NCBI GenBank assembly: GCA_965261695.1
Contig: OZ253474.1
Location: 1,736,001-1,800,000 of the forward strand
Length of the DNA: 64,000 bases
Direction: 5' to 3'
Source: Bin5 sp965261695
GTDB lineage: Bacteria > Chloroflexota > Anaerolineae > Caldilineales > Caldilineaceae
The position numbers and the translations under genes are program-made. Of this stretch, positions 1 through 8,720 are shown piece by piece. Position 1 is the first letter of the stretch. The number at the start of each line of letters is the position of its first letter. The notes under the pieces are model-generated. The model did not search any database and had not been told where the DNA came from. It saw only the letters and a list, made by a program, of their open reading frames with translations.

Positions 1-966
1 ACGGTTGACGCGCCGTACAGCTTTGAGGCCACAGCCGTAGCAATCGTCGGTTTCGTGACAGCGAAGACGGACGCCGCCCAGGCAAGGGCGGGCTATCTGG
101 CCCTGGCGGAGGTCAGCGCGCTGGTCGATGGGGAACGCCACGCGCTCGGCAGCTTGCTCAGCGGCGGACAGGCGGAGACGTTCGCAGTGGCCAGCAGCGA
201 GTCTCCTGCGGCCGCTCTCGCTGACGCCCAGGTCGTCTACCGCGACGGTGAAAGCGGACAGCAGGAGTATCTGGCCCGGTTGCCGCTGCCGAACGCCGCC
301 CGTGTGGACGCATTGGAGATCGCATTGAGCCAGACGGCTGCTCCGGTCGGGCTAACCGTGCAGGCGGTGACACTCATCGACGAGCGCACGCACACATTCG
401 TGCCGCTGCTGCCCAGCGACCGCGGCCGCTTCCGGCGGGTACACAGTGGGGATGTGAAGATCTACGAGCGTCTGGGAGGCAGCGGGCGGGCGCAACTGGT
501 GGAGTCGGTGCGGCCGGCATCATCATTGACGGAGGCGATCTCAATGCTGCGCGCCTCCGGTATTGCGACCGCCGCGGTCGTCGAGGCCGATGCCGAGACC
601 GTGGCCGCCTGGGGGCTGACCGACGCACCCGCGGGCAGCCCGGAGCCGTCGCTCATCTCCTACACGCCGGAGCGCATCGTCATCCGTACGCGCAGCGATA
701 TGCCGGGCTTGCTCGTGTTGAAAGAGGCCTACTATCCCGGCTGGCAGGCAACGGTCAACGGCGAGCCGGGGGAGATCTACCCGACCAATGTGCTCTTTCG
801 CGGCGTGCCGGTGCCGCCCGGCGAAAATGAAGTCGTCTTTACGTACAGACCGCATAGCTGGCGGATCGGTCTGCGCATCAGCCTGGCGGGCGGTCTGTTG
901 TGGCTGCTTCTGGCTGTCGGTTGCGCCTTGGCCCGAGCGTGGGCAGGCCCCGAACAGCGCGCCTGA
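1..966 (+). CDS. YfhO-like membrane protein, C-terminal part (5' end outside window)
   Basis: The frame is open from base 1, so the true start lies upstream; a GTG at 55 is only an internal codon. The visible part is mostly extracytoplasmic, with one C-terminal membrane segment (about the last 30 residues, rich in Leu/Ala/Gly). The stretch containing KEAYYPGWQATVNG followed by PPGENEVVFTYRP is typical of the C-terminus of YfhO-family bacterial membrane proteins, large multi-pass proteins sometimes linked to glycosylation of cell-surface polymers. The role here is inferred from the family only. A clear promoter -10 element follows the gene, so the next gene is probably separately transcribed. 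Confidence 0.7.
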   Translation, partial: TVDAPYSFEATAVAIVGFVTAKTDAAQARAGYLALAEVSALVDGERHALGSLLSGGQAETFAVASSESPAAALADAQVVYRDGESGQQEYLARLPLPNAARVDALEIALSQTAAPVGLTVQAVTLIDERTHTFVPLLPSDRGRFRRVHSGDVKIYERLGGSGRAQLVESVRPASSLTEAISMLRASGIATAAVVEADAETVAAWGLTDAPAGSPEPSLISYTPERIVIRTRSDMPGLLVLKEAYYPGWQATVNGEPGEIYPTNVLFRGVPVPPGENEVVFTYRPHSWRIGLRISLAGGLLWLLLAVGCALARAWAGPEQRA

Positions 967-1013
967 GAATGAAGCGCCTATAACTTTAGTTCTGGGCCGG
1001 ACGCGCTCTGATG

Positions 1014-1019
1014 TATAAT
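1014..1019 (+). promoter_or_regulatory. -10 element of a probable promoter for the amaP-like/scpB pair
   Basis: A perfect TATAAT lies 52 bp before the GTG of the Asp23/AmaP-like gene, in the gap after the YfhO-like gene. The -35 region (about 990-996, TTCTGGG) is weak, so the call rests mainly on the -10. Confidence 0.45.
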
Positions 1020-1071
1020 CGAGGCACCGGAAACGAAAACCAGAAGGTGCCCTTAAGGCCCAATTCCAGAA

Positions 1072-1638
1072 GTGATTAACACATTCAATCGCGTCATCGT
1101 TGTCCTGCTTTGGCTGCTGATGCTGGCTGCCATAGGCTATATGACCATCTATCCGGATGCAGCCATCAGCGCACTCCTGGACCGCCTGTCGCTGGCCCGG
1201 AACGCCTTGCGCGTGCAACAGGAGGCGAACGGCATGAACTACCTGATCGGCCAGGTGGCGGTGGGCACTGTGGCGGTGTTCGTGTTCGGCAGCCTGCTGT
1301 GGCTGGAGCTATGGCCTCACCGCCAGCGCGGCGTGCGCATGAAGACGATGAAAGGCAGCTCGGTGGAGTTGGATACCGACAGCATCGCTCGCCGTCTGAC
1401 GTGGCATCTGGACCAGCTTGCCGATGTGATTACGGTGTTCCCGGACGTGAGATCGCGCGGCAATGCGGTTGACATCAACCTGGAGGTCGAGACCGCGCCC
1501 GACATCGACGTGCCGATGAAGACCGATGAGGTGGTCGAATCGACGCGCGACATCATCGAAGAGGGGATGGGGCTGCGGCTGGGCAAGTTGGACGTGCGCA
1601 TGCGCCATCTGCCCTTTGAAGATGAGTGGGAAGCGTGA
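1072..1638 (+). CDS. Asp23/AmaP-like membrane-anchored alkaline-shock family protein
   Basis: This 188-residue protein starts at GTG. It has two hydrophobic segments (about residues 7-27 and 60-80), then a cytoplasmic domain from about residue 95. In that domain SIARRLTWHLDQLADV and a later acidic/hydrophobic alternating stretch resemble the Asp23 fold of AmaP-type membrane anchors. In Firmicutes, AmaP tethers Asp23 to the membrane and contributes to envelope stress tolerance; that role is only inferred here. Its 3' end overlaps scpB, implying co-transcription and possibly translational coupling. Confidence 0.65.
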   Translation: MINTFNRVIVVLLWLLMLAAIGYMTIYPDAAISALLDRLSLARNALRVQQEANGMNYLIGQVAVGTVAVFVFGSLLWLELWPHRQRGVRMKTMKGSSVELDTDSIARRLTWHLDQLADVITVFPDVRSRGNAVDINLEVETAPDIDVPMKTDEVVESTRDIIEEGMGLRLGKLDVRMRHLPFEDEWEA

Positions 1639-2165
1639 AGCTGAGCGCCCTGCTGGAAAGCCTGCTGTTTGTTGCCGCCGACCCGGTTACGCCGGCGCAG
1701 CTTGCCCAGGCCTCGGGCTGCCCTGAGGAGGAAGTGTCCAAGGCGCTGGCCGAGTTGCAGTGTGAGTATGAAGAGCAGAATCGCGGTATGCGTCTGCAAC
1801 GCCGGGCCGACCGCGTCCTCCTGGTCACCAACCCCGCCGCCGCCCAGATGGTGGAAGAGTTCCTCAATCTGGAGATGAGAGTGCAGTTCAGCGGGCCGGC
1901 GCTTGAGACGCTGGCCATCATCGCCTATCTCCATCCGGTGACGCGGGCGCAGGTGGAAGCGGTGCGGGGCGTGGACTGTTCCAACGTGCTGCGCAGGCTG
2001 CTGCAACAGGGCCTGGTGGAGGAGTTCGACCGCCTGGACGGGCCGGGGCGACCGATCCGCTACGCGGTGACCGACCAGTTCATGCAGCATTTCGGCCTGA
2101 CCAGCCTGGAAGAACTGCCGGAGTTGCCGCCGGTGGAGAGTAGTGCGGCGACAGGGCCGGAGTAG
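1626..2165 (+). CDS. scpB: Segregation and condensation protein B (ScpB)
   Basis: ScpB binds ScpA and, with SMC, forms the bacterial condensin that organises and segregates chromosomes. The 179-residue length fits the family. The N-terminus (KLSALLESLLFVAADPVTPA), the central ETLAIIAYLHPVTRAQVEAV and the following VLRRLLQQGLVEE are hallmark winged-helix segments of ScpB. The GTG at 1626 is used here; a second GTG at 1635 would give a GTGA overlap with the stop of the preceding gene and the more usual MKLSALLE start. scpA and smc are not in the window. Confidence 0.93.
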   Translation: MGSVKLSALLESLLFVAADPVTPAQLAQASGCPEEEVSKALAELQCEYEEQNRGMRLQRRADRVLLVTNPAAAQMVEEFLNLEMRVQFSGPALETLAIIAYLHPVTRAQVEAVRGVDCSNVLRRLLQQGLVEEFDRLDGPGRPIRYAVTDQFMQHFGLTSLEELPELPPVESSAATGPE

Positions 2166-2243
2166 TGCCGTTTCCCGTCGCTTGACGATCAGACCATTGT
2201 CAGCCTGCACCGTGCCATCGCCTAACGGCCTGGCATCTACTCA

Positions 2244-2666
2244 TCACGCTTCAACCCCTCCCAGCCTCTCCGCAATCCACACCGGCATGCGCGTCATGCG
2301 GCCATCGCCGTCGACGCAGATGTGGCGCGTGTGGCCGTCGGCGTAGATGACGCCCGTCTGCCGGTTGCGGATCTCGTAGACAAACTCGATCTGGCGGCTG
2401 CGCAATGACCCCAGGCGGGTGATCACCTGCACCGGGTCGCCGAAGCGGATGGCATTGCGGTAGCGGCATTGCAGGTCGGTGACCGCGAAGTTGTAACCGG
2501 CGCCGGCTATCTGCGTGTAGGGCATACCAGCGGCCGCCATCCAGGCGACGCGTCCGGCCTCGAACCAGATGATGTACTCGCTGTGGTGGACGACCCCCAT
2601 CTGGTCCGTTTCGGCGAAGCGGACGGTGATGTCCAGGGGGACGGCGGCGCAATCAAACTGGTCCAT
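2244..2666 (-). CDS. Acyl-CoA thioesterase, hot-dog fold (YbgC/4HBT family)
   Basis: The 140-residue protein has the 4-hydroxybenzoyl-CoA thioesterase pattern. An N-terminal beta strand is followed by RFAETDQMGVVHHSEYIIWF, with the catalytic Asp/His region of YbgC-like enzymes, and then the long hot-dog helix. Such enzymes hydrolyse acyl-CoA thioesters in the cytosol; the substrate cannot be read from the sequence. Its ATG lies inside the 3' end of the hepT-like gene (14-nt overlap), so it is translated from the same minus-strand message as the toxin-antitoxin pair. Confidence 0.85.
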   Translation of the reverse strand: MDQFDCAAVPLDITVRFAETDQMGVVHHSEYIIWFEAGRVAWMAAAGMPYTQIAGAGYNFAVTDLQCRYRNAIRFGDPVQVITRLGSLRSRQIEFVYEIRNRQTGVIYADGHTRHICVDGDGRMTRMPVWIAERLGGVEA

Positions 2667-3132
2667 TTGCGTCCGTCAGGGGGAGATCGATTTTGTGTGG
2701 ATTGTCCCGGAGCCAACGCTGAAACGCTGCACGAATCGTCGCCAGGCTTCTCAATTCTTCAACGCAGATTCGAAAGAGTTCCGCCGCGGTGACCTCATGA
2801 TAGTGATGCGTCAGGCGATTGCGATAGCCCGCCATCAGCCGGAGCAGTTCTTCCTCTCCTTCATCAAGGATCCCTTGCTCTGCCAGCAATTTCGCGACAT
2901 CTCTGTACGTGCCGGCGGGAGTGCCAAACCCCTTGGAAAGCACATGACGCCCAATGTCGAACAGCGACTCAATCGCGCGGCGCAGACAGGGCTCGGCGGT
3001 GTGAACGTTGCGGCTGTCAGCGAAGAAACTACCTTTATCATCCAGCGGCAATCGCTGGATCTGCCTGATCATGCGATCCAGCAATGACAGGCGATCAACA
3101 ATGACACGGCGGGAGAGGTAGGTCGGGGTCAC
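2653..3132 (-). CDS. hepT: HepT-like toxin (DUF86 family)
   Basis: A 159-residue all-helical protein carrying the HEPN signature R-x4-H-x-Y in the segment YRNRLTHHYHEV (about residues 106-117), the active-site motif of HepT ribonuclease toxins. In characterised type VII systems the partner MntA AMPylates a Tyr of this motif to silence the toxin. It starts at GTG, which overlaps the TGA of the upstream mntA-like gene by a GTGA junction, so the two are translationally coupled. The family call is strong; toxicity is not shown. Confidence 0.85.
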   Translation of the reverse strand: MTPTYLSRRVIVDRLSLLDRMIRQIQRLPLDDKGSFFADSRNVHTAEPCLRRAIESLFDIGRHVLSKGFGTPAGTYRDVAKLLAEQGILDEGEEELLRLMAGYRNRLTHHYHEVTAAELFRICVEELRSLATIRAAFQRWLRDNPHKIDLPLTDANGPV

Positions 3133-3599
3133 GTGTCAATACCGAGAAGCAGGCGCGCCATCTCCTCCTCCAGGGGGGCAAGATCGGCCTCTTGGCGCAG
3201 GATGTAGAGATCGTAGTTGTCAGCCATGTAATCGTCTTCGGCGTAGAGTCGTTCGCCGTGAATGACCTCGGCGGCCAGATAGGGGTTGGCGCTGTCCAGG
3301 TTGACGAGATCGACGCGCTGCACGCCAAAAAACTCCTCCAAAGCCTGCGTCAACGCCACCTCTGCCTTCAGATTCAGCGTGGAATCCGGCTCTTTTTCCC
3401 GCCAACTCCACTCGCCGGACTTGGGCGGCAACCGCCAAGGTTTCACGCCTATATCGACATCCGACGGGCCGGGCGCAAGGACGGCTGCCGCATCGTCCAG
3501 CCATGCCAGCAGCTCTCTGGCGCGGCTGCCGAAACCGTATAGAATGGCGACGCCGCAGTTCCGGCAGATTGCATCCAGCGCAGTACGTCTTCGATTCAC
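3129..3599 (-). CDS. mntA: MntA-like nucleotidyltransferase antitoxin
   Basis: A 156-residue minimal nucleotidyltransferase, GTG start. The glycine-serine motif YGFGSRARE (about residues 21-29) and the metal-binding SDVDIGV (about 46-52) are present, with a later third acidic strand VDLVNLD. The spacing between GS and DxD is about twice the usual ten residues because of an Ala/Leu/Asp-rich insertion. In known pairs MntA AMPylates HepT. It is the first gene of a three-gene overlapping unit (mntA, hepT, thioesterase) and is separated from lpdA by heptamer repeats. Confidence 0.8.
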   Translation of the reverse strand: MNRRRTALDAICRNCGVAILYGFGSRARELLAWLDDAAAVLAPGPSDVDIGVKPWRLPPKSGEWSWREKEPDSTLNLKAEVALTQALEEFFGVQRVDLVNLDSANPYLAAEVIHGERLYAEDDYMADNYDLYILRQEADLAPLEEEMARLLLGIDT

Positions 3600-3626
3600 G
3601 GCAAACCCCGACGGCTCGTGCAGTTA

Positions 3627-3657
3627 CTATCCACTATCCACCGACCACTATCCACTA
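3627..3657. repeat. Heptanucleotide repeats (CTATCCA) abutting the lpdA stop
   Basis: Four consecutive 7-nt units (CTATCCA, CTATCCA, CCGACCA, CTATCCA) run up to 3654. The next three bases (CTA) are the complement of the lpdA TAG stop, so on the minus strand the array begins exactly at the stop codon. It belongs to the family of heptamer arrays found in many gaps of this window. Confidence 0.75.
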
Positions 3658-5085
3658 CATATGAATCGGCATGCCCTCTACGCTGTGGGCCGCCTCCATC
3701 ACCACTTCGGCCAGCGTCGGGTGGGCATGCACGTTGTGGGCGATCTCGGCCGGTGTCAGCTCCATCATCTGCGCCAGGGAAAGCTCTGGTAGCAGTTCGG
3801 TCGCGTTGGGGCCGACGATGTGCGCGCCGAGAATCTCGCCGTATTTCTGATCGGCGACGATCTTGACGAACCCGCCGCGCACGCCCTGTGCCTGGGCCGC
3901 GCCGTTGGGCATGAACGGGAATTTGCCCACGTTGACGGTGTAGCCGGCAGCCTGCGCCGCGGCCTCGGTCATGCCCATACTGGCAACCTGGGGCACACAA
4001 AACGTACAACGCGGCATAAAAATATAGCGTTCAGCCGGTATCGGCATCGCCGCCTGACCGGCGATATGCTCGGCGGCGACGATGGCCTGCGCGCTGGCGA
4101 CGTGAGCGAGCGGCATCTTGCCGGTGCAGTCGCCAATCGCGTAAATGTTGGCGCGGCTGCTGCGCATGAACTCGTCGATCTCGATGTACCCCTCGCGATC
4201 GCGCTCCACCCCGGCCGCGTCCAGGCCGACGTCCTCGGTGTTGGGTGTAATTCCGACCGCCAACAGCACCTTTTCGACTTCAACCGTCTGGACGCTCTCG
4301 TCATTCACGTTCCTGACCGTCACCGTGACCGACCGCTCACCGACCTCGAAGCCCTCCGTACGGCTCGAGGTCAGCACCTTCATGCCCCGCTTCTCGAAGG
4401 CCCGCACCACTTCCTGCGCCACCTCCGCATCCTCCAGCGGCAGCGCCTGATCCATCATCTCCACGATCGTCACCTGCGCGCCGTATGTGGCGTAGATGTG
4501 GCTCAACTCCATGCCAATCGGCCCGGCGCCCACCACCAGCAGCGAAGCGGGGATCTCCGTCAGCCGGATGGCGTGGCGATACTGGAGAATGCGCTCGCCG
4601 TCCGCCTGGATGCCGGGCAGATCGCGGGCGCGGGCGCCGGTCGCAACCACAAAGCTGCCCGCGGTAACCGTGCGCGGCTCGGCATCCGGCTTGAGCGGCC
4701 CGGCGCTGACCTGCACGCTGTGCGCCCCGGTGAAACGGGCATGCCCTTCGATGACGTCGATCTTGTTCTTCTTCATCAGGAAGCCGACGCCCTTGGTCTG
4801 GCGGCCGACGATCTGCAAAGAGCGCCCGACCGCCGCGCCGTAGTCAACCTGCAGGTTGTCAAAGCTGAGGCCGAACTCCTTGGCGTGCTGCAGCGTGTCC
4901 AACACTTCGGCGCTCTTGATGAGCGCCTTCTTGGGGATGCAGCCCCAATTGAGACAGACGCCGCCCAGATGCTCCCGTTCGATCAGCGCCGTCTTCAGGT
5001 TCAGCTGCGCGCCGCGAATCGCAGCCACATAACCGCCCGGCCCGGAGCCGATGACGATCAGATCGTAGTCATAGTTGCTTGCCAC
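3655..5085 (-). CDS. lpdA: Dihydrolipoyl dehydrogenase (E3)
   Basis: A FAD-dependent disulfide oxidoreductase that reoxidises dihydrolipoyl groups of 2-oxoacid dehydrogenase complexes using NAD+. The FAD-binding VIGSGPGGYVAAIRGAQ, redox-active disulfide GGVCLNWGCIPKK, NAD-binding VVGAGPIGMELS, second FAD motif IYAIGDC and C-terminal catalytic His-Glu region (HAHPTLAEVVMEA) are all visible. I prefer the GTG at 5085 because GGAGGAA lies just before it; a start as far up as 5160 would run into the E2 gene. The E2 gene lies directly upstream on the same strand. No E1 genes are present. Confidence 0.95.
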   Translation of the reverse strand: MASNYDYDLIVIGSGPGGYVAAIRGAQLNLKTALIEREHLGGVCLNWGCIPKKALIKSAEVLDTLQHAKEFGLSFDNLQVDYGAAVGRSLQIVGRQTKGVGFLMKKNKIDVIEGHARFTGAHSVQVSAGPLKPDAEPRTVTAGSFVVATGARARDLPGIQADGERILQYRHAIRLTEIPASLLVVGAGPIGMELSHIYATYGAQVTIVEMMDQALPLEDAEVAQEVVRAFEKRGMKVLTSSRTEGFEVGERSVTVTVRNVNDESVQTVEVEKVLLAVGITPNTEDVGLDAAGVERDREGYIEIDEFMRSSRANIYAIGDCTGKMPLAHVASAQAIVAAEHIAGQAAMPIPAERYIFMPRCTFCVPQVASMGMTEAAAQAAGYTVNVGKFPFMPNGAAQAQGVRGGFVKIVADQKYGEILGAHIVGPNATELLPELSLAQMMELTPAEIAHNVHAHPTLAEVVMEAAHSVEGMPIHM

Positions 5086-5125
5086 AGCTTCCTCCACATG
5101 GTCAGTCGTCACCGAATTATCTACT

Positions 5126-6424
5126 CTACGCCGCGCCTCTTTCGAGCAGAGACGCGTCAAACTCTTGCAGGCGCTTCACCACGTCCACGAGGAATCTATC
5201 GGCGCCGAGGCCGTCCAGAATCCGGTGATCAAAGGCGAAGCTCAGGTAGCACATGGGGCGGATAGAGATGGTGTCGTCTGCGCTGGGCATGAGGGGATCC
5301 GCCGCTGCGCCATCCGCGCCGCTGCCGCTGCGAACGACCGCCCGCTTGCTGATCTTGCCGATGCCCAGGATGGCGGCCTGGGGCTGGTTGATGATCGGTG
5401 TGCCCAGCAGGCTGCCGCTCACGCCGTGATTGGTCACGGTGAAGGTGCCGCCGCGCAGCTCATCCGGCGTCAGATCGCCGCGTCGGGCGCGTTGGGCCAG
5501 ATCGTTGACCGCGCGCGCCAGCCCCTGCAGATTGAGTTCATCCGCATCACGGATCACCGGCACGACCAGCCCGTCCGTCACCGCCACCGCGATGCCCACA
5601 TGGATGCGCCGACTCAGCGCCAGCGCGCCGTCGCGCCAGCGGCTGTTGACCGTCGGATGCCGGCGCAGCGCGGCCGCGGCCGCGGCCACAAAGTAGGGCG
5701 TGAAGGTGAGGCCGATCTCCTTTTGGGCGAAGGCCTCCCTGTGGGCGGCGCGGTGACGCACGACGGCCGTCATATCGGCCTCGTGAATCGTCACCACATG
5801 GGGGCTGGTGCGCACACTGCGGCTCATGTGCTCGGCAATTGCACGCCGCATCGCAGAAAGGGGTTGGAGCACTTCGTCCACGCCGAGCGCGACCTCGGTT
5901 TCCGCACTTGCCGCCGGCGCCTGCCCTTTGCGCGCGTCGATGAAGGCCAGCAGGTCCTTCTTGGTGATGCGCCCCTGGCGGCCGGTCCCTTCCACCTCCG
6001 CAAGATCGATATTGTTTTCGGCGCCGATGCGGGCGACAACCGGGCTGACGAAGGCGCGGCCTGCCGGTTTCTCGGCTGATGCCGACTCTTCTGCACCGCG
6101 AGAAGTGGAAGGCTGCGAGGAATCAGGAGTGAGTGGTGTGTTTTCTCTCTCCTCACTCCTCGGCACGCTCTCCTCGATGTTTTCTCCCTCATCGCCGATG
6201 TAGGCGATGACAGAGCCGACCTGGACGGTCGTTCCCTCTGCCGCCAGGATCTTCAGCAGTACGCCGGCCGCGGGCGCGGGCACTTCCGTGTCAATCTTGT
6301 CGGTGGTAATGTCCAGCAGGGGTTCCAGCCGCTCCACCATATCTCCAGGCTGCTTGAGCCAACGGGCCACAGTCCCTTCAAACACCGTCTCGCCCAGTTG
6401 GGGCATTTTGATTGGAGTTGGCAT
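5126..6424 (-). CDS. Dihydrolipoamide acyltransferase (E2) of a 2-oxoacid dehydrogenase
   Basis: The 432-residue E2 has a lipoyl domain (about residues 1-78, lipoyl-Lys in TTDKIDTEV), an acidic linker, and a peripheral subunit-binding domain (about 127-163, with VEGTGRQGRITKKDLLAF). A catalytic domain from about 195 ends with the active-site FDHRILDGLGADRFL (HxxxDG). It transfers acyl groups from E1 to CoA and forms the core of the complex. Pyruvate, 2-oxoglutarate or branched-chain specificity cannot be decided from the sequence. It is paired with lpdA downstream; E1 subunits are not nearby, so they are likely elsewhere in the genome. Confidence 0.92.
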   Translation of the reverse strand: MPTPIKMPQLGETVFEGTVARWLKQPGDMVERLEPLLDITTDKIDTEVPAPAAGVLLKILAAEGTTVQVGSVIAYIGDEGENIEESVPRSEERENTPLTPDSSQPSTSRGAEESASAEKPAGRAFVSPVVARIGAENNIDLAEVEGTGRQGRITKKDLLAFIDARKGQAPAASAETEVALGVDEVLQPLSAMRRAIAEHMSRSVRTSPHVVTIHEADMTAVVRHRAAHREAFAQKEIGLTFTPYFVAAAAAALRRHPTVNSRWRDGALALSRRIHVGIAVAVTDGLVVPVIRDADELNLQGLARAVNDLAQRARRGDLTPDELRGGTFTVTNHGVSGSLLGTPIINQPQAAILGIGKISKRAVVRSGSGADGAAADPLMPSADDTISIRPMCYLSFAFDHRILDGLGADRFLVDVVKRLQEFDASLLERGAA

Positions 6425-6440
6425 GGCTGGCGCTCCAACT

Positions 6441-6470
6441 TCAGTGGCCAGTGGCTAGTGGTTAGTGGCC
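6441..6470. repeat. Heptamer array upstream of the E2 gene
   Basis: Four 7-nt units (TCAGTGG, CCAGTGG, CTAGTGG, TTAGTGG) plus CC occupy the gap between the E2 gene and the VOC gene. Same family as the large array at 28.2 kb. Confidence 0.7.
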
Positions 6471-6522
6471 TGTACCGACCACCGGTGTTGCCGGCCAATG
6501 ATCGCTGGCAACTTGTCTCTGC

Positions 6523-6906
6523 CTAGATCATTGGTGTTTTGCGCTGGACGAGTTGCACTGTCACGTTCCAGGGATCGCGCAGAAAACAGAGTTTATCGCC
6601 GGAGGGCGTGTTGTTGATCTCGCCGTCAGGCGTGGCGCCGGCCTGAATCAGACGCTCGCGTTCGCCCTCCATATCGTCTACGCTGAAGGCAAAGTGCAGG
6701 TTGAACGCGTTGATCTGGGCAAAATCCAGATGCTCGTATTCCTCATTGCTGTACAACTCAACCATGCTGCCGTTGTCATCGGTGACAAAGTTCATGTAAG
6801 GAGCGACATCACCGGCCGCGACGATGCGCAGCCCCAGATGCTCCCTCCACCACTGCACCTGCTCGAGGACGTTGGGTACGTTAATTGCAACGTGTTCCAG
6901 GTTCAT
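6523..6906 (-). CDS. VOC (glyoxalase/bleomycin-resistance fold) family protein
   Basis: A 127-residue single VOC module pair. The beta-alpha-beta units start MNLEHVAINVPNVLEQVQWW and continue with a second half, FNLHFAFSVDDMEGERERLI, ending in CFLRDPWNVTVQLVQ. The metal-ligand positions His near the N-terminus, Glu in MVELYS and His in LHFAF fit a metal-dependent VOC enzyme. Substrate unknown. The ATG at 6906 is chosen because the fold starts there; an upstream extension to 6972 has no family support. It lies between the sulfatase and the E2 gene, both on the same strand. Confidence 0.75.
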   Translation of the reverse strand: MNLEHVAINVPNVLEQVQWWREHLGLRIVAAGDVAPYMNFVTDDNGSMVELYSNEEYEHLDFAQINAFNLHFAFSVDDMEGERERLIQAGATPDGEINNTPSGDKLCFLRDPWNVTVQLVQRKTPMI

Positions 6907-7022
6907 CGTTTTGCTCCGTGAAAAAGTATTGGTTCTATTTTGACTCTGGCCACAAACTCGGCCACCGTTCACTGAGTGTGAAATGCGCTGCCGTCGCGGG
7001 GCCAGAGTGCGCCCGAGGGTGA

Positions 7023-8537
7023 CTATGCGCCCGCGATCCGCTCAAATCGGGTCGGTTCCCGCTCCATCTCCGCCTGCACGAATCGCTGCAACAGGTTCGA
7101 TTTGACTTCGGCAAAGGCAGGGTCATGCCAACGGTTGCAGCGCTCGTCAGGGTCTTCCTGCAGATCGAACAGCTCGCCGTATGCGTGCCCGCGATAGACG
7201 GTCAACTTAAAGCGGCTGTCCACCAGCGTGCGCAGTTGCAGAGCCGAGGGCTGGTGGCGGTTCTCCACGAGCACGTGATCGCGTGCCTGGTCGGCGGCCC
7301 CGGTCCATACTGCAAGCTGATCCGCGCCCTGCATCTGCCCTGGTATGTCGATGCCGGCCGCGTGCAGGGAGGTAGGCGCCAAGTCCACCAACGATTGGAG
7401 CGAACTTTTCACCGCGCCGGCCGCAACGCGCCCGGGCCATCGCACCAGAAACGGCAGGCGGATCAGATCCTCGTAATGGAAGGCCCCTTTCGCGATCAGC
7501 CCGTGCTGGCCGAGAAAATGGCCGTGATCGGTGCTGAAAACCACGAGCGTATTGCCGGCAATGCCCAGCTGATCCAGCCTGTCCAGTATGCGGCCAATCT
7601 CCCGGTCCATCAAGCTGACCATCGCGTAATAAACGGCCATATTCTCGCGCAGCGCGGCTGGTTCAACCAGGTGGCATTTGAAGCCGTGGTTGCCATAGGG
7701 CGTCTCCTGCCAGGCGGAGAAATCGGGCTGCCGCATCTGCGTTTTGGCGAAGTGGGGCGGCATCGCGTCCAACTCGCCCGGCTGCAGCGTGCCCGGCTCC
7801 ATCGCAGCGGGATCGTACATCGACGCCCACGGCTCGGAAACCAGGTAAGGCGGGTGCGGATCATGGAAGCTGCTCCAGAGGAAGAAGGGCTTTTTGGCCG
7901 CGACGCTGCGCTCCATGGCCGCAATCGAGCGTTCAGCGGTCCAGACCGAATAATGGTACTCCTCCGGCAGGTCCCAGGCATGTTCCCGCTTGGCTGCATT
8001 GGGGTCGGGCGGCCAGGCCTGGAAGAAATCCTGCCAGTTAGGCAGACCGTTATCCTCCATCCAGATGCCGTAGCGTTGCCCTGCGTGTGCTTCGTCGGCG
8101 TGATTGCGCGCAACCTCCACATGCTGAAAGCCGTACCACGGCCCGTTGAACTCGCGCCAGAAATCGAGGTCGCGCAGGGTCGGCTGGCACTCGAGCGATG
8201 TCTGCTGCGGGCGGGAGGCCAGCGGCTGAAAGTGGGCCTTGCCGATGAGGGTGGTGTCGTAGCCGTTCCCGTGCAGCAGATCGCCCACGGTCGGCACATC
8301 TTCGTCCAGCTTGACGCCGATCGTCCAGCAGCCATGCCAGGCCGGATATTGGCCTGTAATAATCGTCGACCGCGAGGGCGAGCAGACCGGATTGTTGCAG
8401 TAGGCGCGGTCGAAGCGGACGCCTGCGCGGGCCAGCCGGTCCAGCGCCGGCGTCTGAATTCTGGAATTGGTCGCGCCGAGGGTTGAGAAATGCTGCTGGT
8501 CGCTCGTTATCAGCAGAATGTTGGGCGGAGTGGACAC
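7023..8537 (-). CDS. Sulfatase (arylsulfatase/alkaline phosphatase superfamily)
   Basis: A 504-residue type I sulfatase. The metal-binding ITSDQQH is near the N-terminus and the formylglycine-forming motif CSPSRSTIITGQYP near residue 52; the Cys is converted by a maturase not present here. Other metal or catalytic segments are visible (GKAHFQP, SFHDPHPPY, FSTDHGHFLGQHG). No signal peptide is visible, so it may be cytoplasmic or exported by an unusual route. It hydrolyses sulfate esters, probably on saccharides given the carbohydrate setting, but specificity is unknown. Start is GTG at 8537. Confidence 0.9.
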   Translation of the reverse strand: MSTPPNILLITSDQQHFSTLGATNSRIQTPALDRLARAGVRFDRAYCNNPVCSPSRSTIITGQYPAWHGCWTIGVKLDEDVPTVGDLLHGNGYDTTLIGKAHFQPLASRPQQTSLECQPTLRDLDFWREFNGPWYGFQHVEVARNHADEAHAGQRYGIWMEDNGLPNWQDFFQAWPPDPNAAKREHAWDLPEEYHYSVWTAERSIAAMERSVAAKKPFFLWSSFHDPHPPYLVSEPWASMYDPAAMEPGTLQPGELDAMPPHFAKTQMRQPDFSAWQETPYGNHGFKCHLVEPAALRENMAVYYAMVSLMDREIGRILDRLDQLGIAGNTLVVFSTDHGHFLGQHGLIAKGAFHYEDLIRLPFLVRWPGRVAAGAVKSSLQSLVDLAPTSLHAAGIDIPGQMQGADQLAVWTGAADQARDHVLVENRHQPSALQLRTLVDSRFKLTVYRGHAYGELFDLQEDPDERCNRWHDPAFAEVKSNLLQRFVQAEMEREPTRFERIAGA

Positions 8538-8618
8538 GTGCGGTCGCCTCGGAAACTGGACTTGAACTGCGCCCCTGTGATGGTATCACATGCTGTCGGC
8601 GCGCGCTAGTCAGTCCTG

Positions 8619-8627
8619 TGCTATACT
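8619..8627 (+). promoter_or_regulatory. Extended -10 promoter element before the DinB-like gene
   Basis: TGCTATACT (TGn plus TATACT) lies about 95 bp ahead of the DinB-like ATG, in the divergent gap with the sulfatase gene. No good -35 is seen at 17 bp, which fits an extended -10 promoter. Confidence 0.4.
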
Positions 8628-8720
8628 GGCTAACCCCAGCGGCGATCGGCCAATGCGGTTACTGGTGGCTGACCACTGCGGATTTGGTTTCCGCCCGGAG
8701 CAGCTGCGACAGAGGCAAAG

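Noticed and set aside
3820..5265. Long plus-strand frame opposite lpdA
   Set aside because: It mirrors the codons of the clearly recognised lpdA/E2 genes; His/Arg-rich composition is typical of an antisense shadow.
7125..8486. Long plus-strand frame opposite the sulfatase
   Set aside because: Antisense shadow of a gene with all sulfatase motifs; no independent signal.
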